From: CAZMSQ01 sp964569025 | GTDB lineage: Bacteria > Bacteroidota > Bacteroidia > Chitinophagales > Saprospiraceae | Direction: 5' to 3' | DNA: 64,000 nt | Assembly: GCA_964569025.1 (NCBI GenBank) | Contig: CAZMSQ010000006.1 | Coordinates: 44,060-108,059, forward strand | Part shown: piece after piece, positions 9,628 to 18,063 of the stretch | How the letters are laid out: each line of letters opens with the position of its first letter | Position numbering within the stretch: the stretch's first letter is position 1 | Translations under genes and position numbers: made by a program | Notes under the pieces: generated by a model | Told to the model about the DNA's origin: nothing | The model's input: the letters and a program-made list of their open reading frames with translations, nothing else | The model's database searches: none

Positions 9628-9635
9628 CAAAGATA
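9628..9635 (-). promoter_or_regulatory. rplS promoter, -7 box
   Basis: On the minus strand this reads TATCTTTG, an exact TAnnTTTG match 35 bp upstream of the rplS ATG. Confidence 0.7.
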
Positions 9636-9712
9636 CATAATTTACTGTGAAAGAGAAATAGCCCCTCATGTCAGAGTTATTTTCTTTGGATGTATCAGAA
9701 AAGGGAGTGAAG

Positions 9713-11866
9713 TTATCTCACCAACGTTACAATTCCCTGTAGGGCTGTACCTTGCCCTCGTGGGCCTGTGAGGGTCATGATATAGGAGTAAACGTCCGAC
9801 GGCAATAAATCCCCGGCGTTGTTTCTTCGACCGTTCCATCCGAGATTCGGGGAGTTGCTTTGAAAAACCTGTTCCCCCCAGCGATTCCAGATTCTAAGTT
9901 CAAATTGCAGAAAGCCATCTGCCAGATACCCGGTACCGATGAATTCATCGTGAAGACCGTCTCCATTCGGCGAAAATGCATTCGGCATGAAATACGTAAA
10001 ACGCGGAGCTATATCCAGAGTGCGAACAGTGGTGTCAGTGCACAGTTGCTCATTTGCGACGATAAGTTGCACGCGCATCAGACCGGTATCCGGAAATGAA
10101 AACCGTGGATTTTGGAGGGAGCTTTCATCAAACCCGTTAAAATTCCAAAGCCAATAGCGGGTGTCATCAGATGACAGATCAGAAAATTGAATCTCGGGCT
10201 CAAAAGAGGACCCTGATTGTGGAGAGAATGAGAAGTCGGCCATGGGAATTGGGTGAACGGAAATCAGGCCCGGAAATGTGGTATCAATCTGGCAACCAAT
10301 TGGCGAAGTGACGGAGAGTGTCACATCATAAAGCCCTGAATTTTGGTAAGTTGTCGAAGGACTGATCTGCCCCGAGGTATTCCCGTCTCCGAATGTCCAA
10401 ATGGTTTCGTAAGTCTCGTCAATTGGAGCTGACAAATTGGTAAAACTGACCGAAAGGGGAGGGCATCCTGCTGCCCGGTCAGGGGCGACGATAAGCACAG
10501 GTGGAGCCGGAAGCCATGTAATTGTCTGTGCTGTGGCGGCAGTGCACCCATAGGTGTCTGTAATGTCAAGTTGTACGGTGTACTGTCCCGGATCTTGATA
10601 TTGATGAATGGGTGACTGCTCACCAGTCACTCCTCCATCTCCGAATGACCAGTCCCACGTAACCAGCTGTATGCCATTGGTGTCAGATCCGTCGGTAAAT
10701 TCAACCGGACCTGCCACGCAGGTGTCGTAGGAAAAGGTGAAATCTGCGGTCATCTCAGGTACAATAGTGACTGTGAAAAAGGCACTATCAGTGCATTCCG
10801 GTACCCCGGGATTGAGTGTGAGAAGGCCCATATAAGTACCCGGTCCGGGAAAGTCAATCTCTATATCCTCTAAATCTGAAATAAGTGTGTCTCCATTGCC
10901 AAGAATAAATTCCCAGCGGTATTCGTCTATGAAATCGTCATCAGTAGATGCATTTACAAAAACGAATGCCGTTTCTGAGCAACTGAGGAACTCGTAAACA
11001 CCATCATTGAGGGGGGCATCAAGAGCGGCAGTGACAGCTTCCTCGCAAACTGTTACATTAAACTGGAAATCGCGCTGTATCTGGCTGATCAGCTGTCCGT
11101 TTCGAAATTCACTCACGCAAATACCCACCACAAATTGGCCCTGAATGGTTGGCACTCCCGTCAGAAGCCCGGTTGCAGCATCAATGGTGATACCAGACCC
11201 GATACCCAAAGGGGCCGTCGGTGAAAAGGTGGGCACAGTGAAGTCAACGGGGTCATATGGTGGGGGAGACTCCGGGTTAGGGGCAAGATTCTGATCTGAA
11301 CCTCCCTTGAGAGGAGCGCACAGCGAATACACGAGCTGGTCACCATCCGCATCGGTCGCTGAGGCATCTACTACCAGTAATTCATTGGCACATATCACTG
11401 CCGGCGGATAGGTTGAAAAAACCGGGCTGTTGTTACATTCCTGCTGAGCCAGTCCGGAGATCTCTCCAACGAAAGTGGCACCAGTGTCGCCTGGGTCTAT
11501 GATGTTGGTTATTGTGTTGTTCCGGCAGCACCGCTGATAGGCGAAAACATAACTCGAATCACTTACCGGGAGGGAAACCTCATATATGTAGACTCCCTGC
11601 TCTACACAAATATTGGGCGGAACAATCAGACAAGGGTTACTGATGTTGACATCCACCTGACTGATCACTGGTGCGTCCAGTGCAAAGACGTCAAATGGTG
11701 TGGGGTCGGAACCCCGAAAAATTGTGACTGTGGCATCAGTAAACTCACCAGGCGCAGAATCGAACCCAGCACAATTGGTGCAATTGCAGTCCCGAAAGAT
11801 GGTCATGGTAATCCGATAACGCTTGTTGCCCGGGTTCTGAACATCTTCCCCGAGGCACTCGTAGGT
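9713..11866 (-). CDS. PKD-repeat surface protein with T9SS type B tail, copy B (5' end lost in gap)
   Basis: About 718 codons remain; the signal peptide and first residues lie in the N gap. The visible start (TYECLGEDVQ) is the conserved N-terminal domain also found in copy A, with PPNICVE, AYQRCCRNNTI, CNNSPVF, ATDADGDQLVY and QGQFVVGICVSEFRNG in the same order. Several PKD domains follow (WDWSFGDGG, IWTFGDGN). The end is a gliding-motility-associated C-terminal domain (FMPNAFSPNGDGLHDEF ... LRIWNRWGEQVF), the type B T9SS sorting signal that anchors or releases proteins at the cell surface. Likely role: surface adhesin. It lies downstream of and parallel to its paralog. The single 1445-codon frame that joins the two across the Ns is not a real protein. 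Confidence 0.85.
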   Translation of the reverse strand, partial: TYECLGEDVQNPGNKRYRITMTIFRDCNCTNCAGFDSAPGEFTDATVTIFRGSDPTPFDVFALDAPVISQVDVNISNPCLIVPPNICVEQGVYIYEVSLPVSDSSYVFAYQRCCRNNTITNIIDPGDTGATFVGEISGLAQQECNNSPVFSTYPPAVICANELLVVDASATDADGDQLVYSLCAPLKGGSDQNLAPNPESPPPYDPVDFTVPTFSPTAPLGIGSGITIDAATGLLTGVPTIQGQFVVGICVSEFRNGQLISQIQRDFQFNVTVCEEAVTAALDAPLNDGVYEFLSCSETAFVFVNASTDDDFIDEYRWEFILGNGDTLISDLEDIEIDFPGPGTYMGLLTLNPGVPECTDSAFFTVTIVPEMTADFTFSYDTCVAGPVEFTDGSDTNGIQLVTWDWSFGDGGVTGEQSPIHQYQDPGQYTVQLDITDTYGCTAATAQTITWLPAPPVLIVAPDRAAGCPPLSVSFTNLSAPIDETYETIWTFGDGNTSGQISPSTTYQNSGLYDVTLSVTSPIGCQIDTTFPGLISVHPIPMADFSFSPQSGSSFEPEIQFSDLSSDDTRYWLWNFNGFDESSLQNPRFSFPDTGLMRVQLIVANEQLCTDTTVRTLDIAPRFTYFMPNAFSPNGDGLHDEFIGTGYLADGFLQFELRIWNRWGEQVFQSNSPNLGWNGRRNNAGDLLPSDVYSYIMTLTGPRGQGTALQGIVTLVR

Positions 11867-11966
11867 NNNNNNNNNNNNNNNNNNNNNNNNNNNNNNNNNN
11901 NNNNNNNNNNNNNNNNNNNNNNNNNNNNNNNNNNNNNNNNNNNNNNNNNNNNNNNNNNNNNNNNNN
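11867..11966. other. Assembly gap (100 N)
   Basis: Exactly 100 N, the usual placeholder for a gap of unknown size. It falls between the tail of copy A (cut at FLPNAFSPN) and the N-terminal domain of copy B. By comparison with the paralogs, at least about 400 bp of coding sequence (a T9SS tail plus a signal peptide region) should be missing. Confidence 0.95.
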
Positions 11967-14041
11967 TGATTGGGACTGAATGCGTTCGGCAGGAAATACC
12001 TGATTTCCGGGACAATATCCAAGATGGCGATGGCCGTATCCACGCAACCATTCTCGCGGCTTACAAACTGCCTGACAACTATCTGACCGGAATCCGGGAA
12101 TGTAAACGACGGCTCGCGCTCGTAAGATGTCCCGAATTGATCAAATTCCCAGAGCCAGTATTGCCCGTTTTGCGACAAATCCGTAAAATCAACTGAAGAT
12201 TGCAGCGTACTGAGTGTTTTCGGTGAATAGTCAAACCCTGCCACAGGTGATTCCCTGATATCAATTAGCTCCGGAAAAAAAGCACTGGACGTGCACCCGA
12301 TCGGAGAGGTAATATCAAGAGAGACATCAAAAATGCCAACCTGTTCGTAGAGGTGGGTCGGACTGACTTCTGTGCCCCCGTTGCCATCTCCGAAATCCCA
12401 GAGGATGGTATACGTCGAATCAACAGGAAAAGACAAATTTTGAAAAGTCACTGAAACTGGTGAGCACCCATCCTCGTTGTTTGGCTCCACAATGAGCAAT
12501 GGAGGGAGAGGATACCAGGTGACTTGCTGGACGGTGTCATCAGTGCAATTATTTTTGTCTCTGACAATGAGTCGCACATCAAATACGCCGGCTGATGCGA
12601 ACTGATGGAGAGGGTCTGCTTCCTGACTGGTAGCCCCATCTTCAAAGTCCCAGAAATAGCCGGTGATGTCTCCTGCACCAGTAAATGATTGGTTGGTATA
12701 TTCAACAGGACCGGGGATACAGGTGTCGTAATCAAACGTATAATCAGCCACGATTTCAGGAAAGACGTTGACAAAAATAGTAGCTGTATCTCCACAGTCA
12801 GACCCTGGGTTCACGATGAGTCGACCTTCATACGTACCCGTGTCCGGAAAAGTGACGGTCACATTTTCGGTATTTGCAGTGGTCTTTACCCCTTGAATCG
12901 TGAACTCCCACAGGTACTCGTCGATGTATGCTTCCTGAAAACTTTCATTCAGAAAGGTGACGGTTTTGTTGCCGCAGGAGTTGACCAGAAATTGCTTAGG
13001 CCCCACAATTTCATCTTCTACAATATCTGCTACGACATTGGCCTCACAGGCAGCTACATTAAACTGGAAATCACGACGTGTCGTGCTCAGCAAAACACCG
13101 TTTCGGTATTCACTGACACAGACACCGACTACAAACTGACCCTGCACATTTGGCGTCCCCGTAATGGCGCCCGTGGCGGGGTCGATTGTGATGGCGGGAG
13201 CGCCTCCCATCGGGGCAGTAGGGGAGTAATTGGGACCCAGAAAAAGGACCGGTGAATAGGCGGGAGGCGCGGCTGGATTTGGCATGACGCCATTGAAGCC
13301 GTTGGGATTGCCGGGATTGTCAGCAGTACCAATCACTCCGCCCCCAAGAAGCGGGGCACAAAATTCGTATACCAGCTGATCGCCGTCTGCGTCTGTGGCA
13401 CTGTGATCGTAAAAAAATGGCAAATTCGCACAAATGACCGTGGGAGGAAAATCGGTAAATACCGGAGAATTATTGCACGCCAGCTGGGCTGCCGGAGTGA
13501 TAGAGACAGTGTAGGTGGCACCGGCTTCTCCCGGTTCTACAATATTCGATATGGTGTTGTTTCGGCAACATCGCTGATAGGCCATGACATAGGTAACCGA
13601 AGGGTCAACAGGTAAAATGACCGTGCCAGTCTCATAGGTAGTGCCCTCTACGCAAATATTTGGAGGCACGGTAATGCATGAGTTAAGCTCGGTTTCTATG
13701 GGAAAAACCGCACCGCGGGGGATTTGCAGGTTGCGGAATAAAATCTGCTGATTGGTCACATTGTCAATGGCATAAATGGTCATGGCTGCCACAGGATCGA
13801 AACTGGCTCCTCCGGAGAAGCAATCCCGGTACACTTTCATGGTAAAGACGTACTGCCCGTTACCCAGACACCGGTAGGTCATTTCCCCTCCCACAATGTG
13901 GGCTCCGCGCGCAGAAGGTAATACAGCTACACACGAAAGAAGGCATGCAATGAATGCATGACTGATAACCCGAAATCCCAATTTGGTGCTTTCCCTCACC
14001 CTGGTGACTGTTTCGTGAAAATGGCCGTTGCTGATATGCAT
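11967..14041 (-). CDS. PKD-repeat surface protein, copy A (3' end lost in gap)
   Basis: About 691 codons. A long N-terminal leader with a signal peptide (hydrophobic stretch at residues 24-40) leads to the domain that begins HIVGGEMTYRCLGNG, a common start in large Bacteroidota secreted proteins. Cys-rich motifs follow (PPNICVE, AYQRCCRNNTI, CNNSPVF), then ATDADGDQLVY, QGQFVVGVCVSEYRNG and a series of PKD domains (YFWDFEDGA, ILWDFGDGNG). The frame reaches FLPNAFSPN, the first residues of the type B T9SS sorting domain, exactly at the gap. ATG 14041 is used; a TTG three codons upstream is possible. It is homologous to copy B in domain order and motifs, so this is a tandem duplication. Likely an adhesin or gliding-related surface protein. 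Confidence 0.85.
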
Positions 14042-14201
14042 ACAAAACAAGGTATCGGTCCCTTTAGTTGACTGGAATCATGGGGCATTCTCCATGTCTC
14101 CCCCCGAATGTACTGATTTTGGACGCCTTTTCCGCCTTCAGAGCGAGGGGTAATTAATAAGAATGCCGCCAGGACATGATTTGGATGTGGCATTTGCAAT
14201 G

Positions 14202-14217
14202 TTTCAGGATCCTGAAA
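14202..14217. promoter_or_regulatory. 16-bp perfect palindrome, candidate operator
   Basis: TTTCAGGATCCTGAAA is perfectly self-complementary. It ends 13 bp before the TATATTTG -7 box of tsaC, which puts it over the expected -33 element. A dimeric regulator could bind here. No regulator gene is adjacent. Confidence 0.4.
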
Positions 14218-14230
14218 AGGTCCGGTTGTC

Positions 14231-14238
14231 TATATTTG
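14231..14238 (+). promoter_or_regulatory. tsaC promoter, -7 box
   Basis: TATATTTG, an exact TAnnTTTG match, lies 82 bp upstream of the preferred GTG start of tsaC and 19 bp upstream of the alternative TTG. Confidence 0.6.
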
Positions 14239-14319
14239 TGAAGGGTATATTCTCAATTGTTCTATTCTCAACGGGTATTCTGTTGGCTCATTACAACACG
14301 ACTCTGCAAAATCTCAGGT

Positions 14320-14922
14320 GTGCAGCATAACCGACAAATCGACGGTCTGGCTCCCTCTCTGCAAAAAGACATTCGGCTCGCTGTGGATGTTCTCGAACAA
14401 GGAGGGCTCATCCTGTATCCGACTGATACGGTGTGGGGCATTGGTTGTGATGCTTTTCATGAGGGCGCCCTCCATCGGCTCCGCTCGGCACGCGGTGTCC
14501 CGCCAGATGAGCCGCTCGTGGTCATTGTGGATTCATTGGAGATGATGAAAAGATATGTCCGGCATTTACATCCCCGTATTGAAACGCTCCTTGCTTATCA
14601 CCAGCGGCCCTTGACCGTCATTTGTGAAGATTTGATGAACGTGCCTCCCTACCTTCTTGGTTCACAGCCATCACTCGCCATGCGAATCGTTCGAGATGCC
14701 GCCTGTCAGTCGGTTGTTCAGCTCTTCGGTAGACCGGTTGTGGCCAGTATTGCAGCCAAGAAGGGTCACTATGCGCCGTCAGCGCTCAATGAAGTACAGC
14801 TGGAAATCATCCGCCATGTTGACTTAACCATCCAGACGGCCAGAGAACAGCCAGCTTGCGGAAAGCCTTCAGTCATGGTAAGGTATACCAGTGAGGGAGA
14901 GCTGATTTTTCTGAGAAAATAA
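14320..14922 (+). CDS. tsaC: L-threonylcarbamoyladenylate synthase, YrdC/Sua5 family
   Basis: It makes threonylcarbamoyl-AMP from Thr, bicarbonate and ATP, the first step of the t6A modification at position 37 of ANN-decoding tRNAs. The YrdC fold is clear: GGLILYPTDTVWGIGCDA near residues 27-44, the RLRSARGVPPDEPLVVIV block (the usual K-R-x4-P-L motif in a slightly diverged form), and PSLAMRIVRD followed by GRPVVASIA. With the GTG at 14320 the protein is 200 residues, the family's short form without a Sua5 domain. A TTG at 14257 would add 21 residues that look unlike the family, so the GTG is preferred; no ATG fits. It is convergent with the S9 peptidase, with 5 bp between stops. Confidence 0.85.
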   Translation: MQHNRQIDGLAPSLQKDIRLAVDVLEQGGLILYPTDTVWGIGCDAFHEGALHRLRSARGVPPDEPLVVIVDSLEMMKRYVRHLHPRIETLLAYHQRPLTVICEDLMNVPPYLLGSQPSLAMRIVRDAACQSVVQLFGRPVVASIAAKKGHYAPSALNEVQLEIIRHVDLTIQTAREQPACGKPSVMVRYTSEGELIFLRK

Positions 14923-14927
14923 ACGGG

Positions 14928-16940
14928 TTACTTCAGCCATTTATCCAGCCACTCTGAAAACACGCGCTGCCACATCATGCCATTTTGGGGCCCAAGCACC
15001 CAGTGCCCCTCATCGGGGAAATAGAGAAAGCGGCTTGGAATGCCCCGGAGTTTGGCTGCGTGGAAGGCTTGAATGCCTTCAGAAACAGGCACCCTGAAAT
15101 CCTTTTCTCCATGGATCACCAAAATCGGGGTGTCCCAGTTGTCGACGTACAGGTGGGGAGAATCTTTCAGATATGTCTCCGGACGGGGATCCTGCCAATA
15201 GGAGCCACCGAGGTCGTGGTTGGCAAAAAACATCTCCTCTGTAGTGGCATACCAGCTTTCCAAATTGAACAGCCCGCAATGGGAGATGAACGCTTTGAAT
15301 CGCTTGTTGTGATTGCCGGCCAGCCAATACACAGAGTAACCGCCAAAACTGGCACCGACAGCCCCCATGCGCTCCTCGTCAACAAATGGCTCGGCACTGA
15401 CAGCATCCGCAGCTGTCAATAAATCTTGCATCGCCTGGCCACCCCAGTCGCCGCTGATTTGGTCATTCCATTCCTGGCCAAATGAAGGCAGGCCACGTCG
15501 GTTCGGGGCAATCACCACATAGCCATTTGCAGCCATCATCTGGAAATTCCAGCGGTATGACCAAAACTGGCTGACCGCAGACTGCGGCCCCCCCTGGCAG
15601 TATAGCAAGGCCGGGTACGATTTGCTTTCATCAAAAAACGGTGGATAAATCACCCATGTCAGCATCTCTTTACCATCGGTTGTTGGAATCCAGCGCTTTT
15701 CAACCTTTCCTGTTTGAATATCTTTCAAAAAAACCTCGTTGGTAAATGTCAGCTGCTCAGATTTTCCGTTTTTCGCGTTTACACTGAAAATTTCAGCGGG
15801 TGCACTCATAGAGACCCTCGAAGCCACCAGATCGCCGCCGGCAACAAACGGGTCTGCGTAATTATGCACACCCTCGGTGATCTGACGGGCCTTTTTAGCT
15901 GCCACATCAATGGCAAACAGCTGATACGTTGCCTCCACCCCGCCACTTACATACAGGGTGTTGCCATCTGATGACCAAACTGGATGCCCAAAAGAAATGT
16001 CCATTCCCTGCGTTACCTCCTCAAGAGTTCCGGTCTGCATGTCATAAACCACTATACGGTTCCTGTCTGATTCAAAACCGGCCGTTGCCATGCTGTTCCA
16101 GGCAATATACCTGCCATCAGCACTCCAGACCGGATTCATATCATATCCCGGATTGCCTGCCGACAGGTTCCGCGTTTCCTCTGTGGCGAGCTCATACAGG
16201 TAGATGTCAGAATTGGTGCTTTCCGCATAGGCCTTTCCGCTCAGTTTTTTACATGTATACGTTATCCACTTCCCATCCGGGCTCCAGCTTATCTGCTCCA
16301 TTCCGCCAAACGGCTTGAGGGGAGCGTCATAGGGCTCTTTCATAATATTCACACTCTCTACCATCGGAATTTCACCGTCAGAGTATGGAATGTAGAATAC
16401 ATTGCTGTGTTTCCCGTCTTCAAATGTGTCCCAATGCCTGTACATCAAATCATCAAACACCATCCCACTGGACTTCGGTAAGTCCCGATAGGGTCTTGTC
16501 GCATCTCTCTCGATTCTCACATCATAGATATACAGGACATGATTCATGTCCGGTGCGTAATCAAATCCTCCTACATTCTGAAGCCCCGCTTTTTTTTCAT
16601 CACTTCCATCAAGTCCCACTTCATATACCGTCCCTCCACGCAAGAACCCAACCTTTTGTCCGTCAGGGCGAAACCGGGCATTGTATTCTGACTCCGGTGT
16701 ATTGGTAAGGCGTCGCACTTCTCCATTCTCCACTCCCACCACATAGAGATCCCTGCTGCCCTTATCTTTGTCCAGGTCGTAATAGGTTACCCCATACACG
16801 GCCCATTCTCCATTTGGAGAGACATCTTCCAATCCGACTCTGCCCAGACGCCACAATAAATCAGGCGTCAGGCGCTCTTGCGCCAATCCGAAATGAGTTA
16901 GGCCACTCAGGGCCACCATCAGTGTCAATACTCTTCCCAT
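14928..16940 (-). CDS. S9 family peptidase (acylaminoacyl/dipeptidyl peptidase type), secreted
   Basis: A 670-residue serine peptidase. The signal peptide (about residues 1-20, ending FGLAQ) puts it in the periplasm or outside. The first 400 residues form a WD40-like/TolB-like beta-propeller (repeated SPDGKWITY, SADGRYIAWNS, SSDGNTLYVSGG). The alpha/beta hydrolase domain carries the nucleophile in GASFGGY (Ser531), Asp614 in GEKDFRVP and His646 in DEGHW, the standard triad order. S9 enzymes of this layout cleave short peptides. It follows the DUF4465 gene on the same strand after a 91-bp gap, so co-transcription with the corrinoid-uptake genes is possible but unproven. ATG 16940 is the natural start. 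Confidence 0.92.
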   Translation of the reverse strand: MGRVLTLMVALSGLTHFGLAQERLTPDLLWRLGRVGLEDVSPNGEWAVYGVTYYDLDKDKGSRDLYVVGVENGEVRRLTNTPESEYNARFRPDGQKVGFLRGGTVYEVGLDGSDEKKAGLQNVGGFDYAPDMNHVLYIYDVRIERDATRPYRDLPKSSGMVFDDLMYRHWDTFEDGKHSNVFYIPYSDGEIPMVESVNIMKEPYDAPLKPFGGMEQISWSPDGKWITYTCKKLSGKAYAESTNSDIYLYELATEETRNLSAGNPGYDMNPVWSADGRYIAWNSMATAGFESDRNRIVVYDMQTGTLEEVTQGMDISFGHPVWSSDGNTLYVSGGVEATYQLFAIDVAAKKARQITEGVHNYADPFVAGGDLVASRVSMSAPAEIFSVNAKNGKSEQLTFTNEVFLKDIQTGKVEKRWIPTTDGKEMLTWVIYPPFFDESKSYPALLYCQGGPQSAVSQFWSYRWNFQMMAANGYVVIAPNRRGLPSFGQEWNDQISGDWGGQAMQDLLTAADAVSAEPFVDEERMGAVGASFGGYSVYWLAGNHNKRFKAFISHCGLFNLESWYATTEEMFFANHDLGGSYWQDPRPETYLKDSPHLYVDNWDTPILVIHGEKDFRVPVSEGIQAFHAAKLRGIPSRFLYFPDEGHWVLGPQNGMMWQRVFSEWLDKWLK

Positions 16941-17031
16941 GTCTGAAATGTGTTTCTCGTAAAGATAATAATCCCGTGGATTTCCAACACCCGTTCAACG
17001 CGAATAAGCGTCCACTATTGGGCAGCAGATT

Positions 17032-18039
17032 TCAGGGCTCATGCTTGATAAAGCGGGCTGACCGGCTGCCGGAAATGGTTTGAATGGTGATGAAATAAAT
17101 GCCAGGGGGAAGGGCTGAAATATCTATTCGGTGGGTTCCGGAATGGACAGGCGTATGGCGGATAATTTCTCCGTTGGCGTCAGAAAGTATGAGGGTTGTT
17201 TTCTGGATTATTGCAGGCAGAGTCAGCGTGATAAACTCGGACGCCGGATTGGGGAACACACCCAACGGTGGCATGCTGACATCTTTGACATTTGATGCGG
17301 TGCCGGCAGTCGTGAGGTTGTCCAGGCAAAAGTAAGCTGGCGTATTCATGCCGAAAACACCGACATCGGTAGAGGAGAGTACAAAGAGCAGACTGTCTGC
17401 CGGCCCAAGAGGCGAGAGGTCAACCCAGGTCCATTCATCAAGGATGTAATCTTCGCTGTTGTCTTCAAATCGGTAGTCAGCCAGATAAACATCAATTGTA
17501 TCTGCATTGAGCAATCCTCCAGACCAGGCCTTGATGGTCAGGCGGAAGTAATCCGGATCATTGCCCGAAGCCCCCCCGAATTGTTTGGCAAACGCATCTC
17601 CGTCAAGCATGCTGTAGTAAGCGTAGGTGGAATTTGTCAGATACACCCCCTCACATGGCTGCTCGGCGGCGGCCCCAGTCAAGGAGACGACAGTACCCGA
17701 AGGAATGTATGCTACCGCATAGGTCGGGCTGCCATTAGAGCCAGACCCGGCAATGCTGCTGTGCTGATTCAGAAATCCGGGTGTCTGGTTATCGGTGACC
17801 GATGAAATGGCCCATCCCAGCCAGGCATCAAATTGCGGGTTGTAGTCGTTTGGAAACACCGCCTGCCCGGAGATGAAGGCTGGTTCCGGAGCGGAGTTGT
17901 TGAGGTAGGTATCCGGTAAGAGTCCGAAATTTTCAAAGTCCGATATGAATTGGCACACTGCCGGAGAGGAGCAGACAAATTGGATGAGAATGAGAATGGC
18001 TGAGATTGTTTGATTGCGCATTGGCCGTAAGTTGTACAT
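17032..18039 (-). CDS. DUF4465 surface protein with T9SS tail, candidate corrinoid-binding protein
   Basis: A 335-residue secreted protein. A signal peptide is followed by a DUF4465-type domain (FENFGLLPDTYLN, then a FPNDYNPQFDAWLGWAISS-like stretch with TDNQTPGF, and GSGSNGSPTYAVAY) at about residues 32-240. The end is a type A T9SS sorting domain (VFPNPASEFITL ... LPPGIYFITI). It starts 24 bp after the BtuB-like receptor gene on the same strand, downstream of a cobalamin riboswitch. From context I infer a role in capturing corrinoids at the cell surface for the receptor. No binding residues can be pointed out. Start 18039 is used; ATG 18021 (MRNQTISAILIL) is equally good. Confidence 0.8.
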   Translation of the reverse strand: MYNLRPMRNQTISAILILIQFVCSSPAVCQFISDFENFGLLPDTYLNNSAPEPAFISGQAVFPNDYNPQFDAWLGWAISSVTDNQTPGFLNQHSSIAGSGSNGSPTYAVAYIPSGTVVSLTGAAAEQPCEGVYLTNSTYAYYSMLDGDAFAKQFGGASGNDPDYFRLTIKAWSGGLLNADTIDVYLADYRFEDNSEDYILDEWTWVDLSPLGPADSLLFVLSSTDVGVFGMNTPAYFCLDNLTTAGTASNVKDVSMPPLGVFPNPASEFITLTLPAIIQKTTLILSDANGEIIRHTPVHSGTHRIDISALPPGIYFITIQTISGSRSARFIKHEP

Positions 18040-18063
18040 GTTGAAATTGGTGTCCGGGATTGT

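Noticed and set aside
9713..14050. One 1445-residue protein across the N gap
   Set aside because: Domain order shows an end and a new beginning at the gap; the Ns only happen to keep frame.
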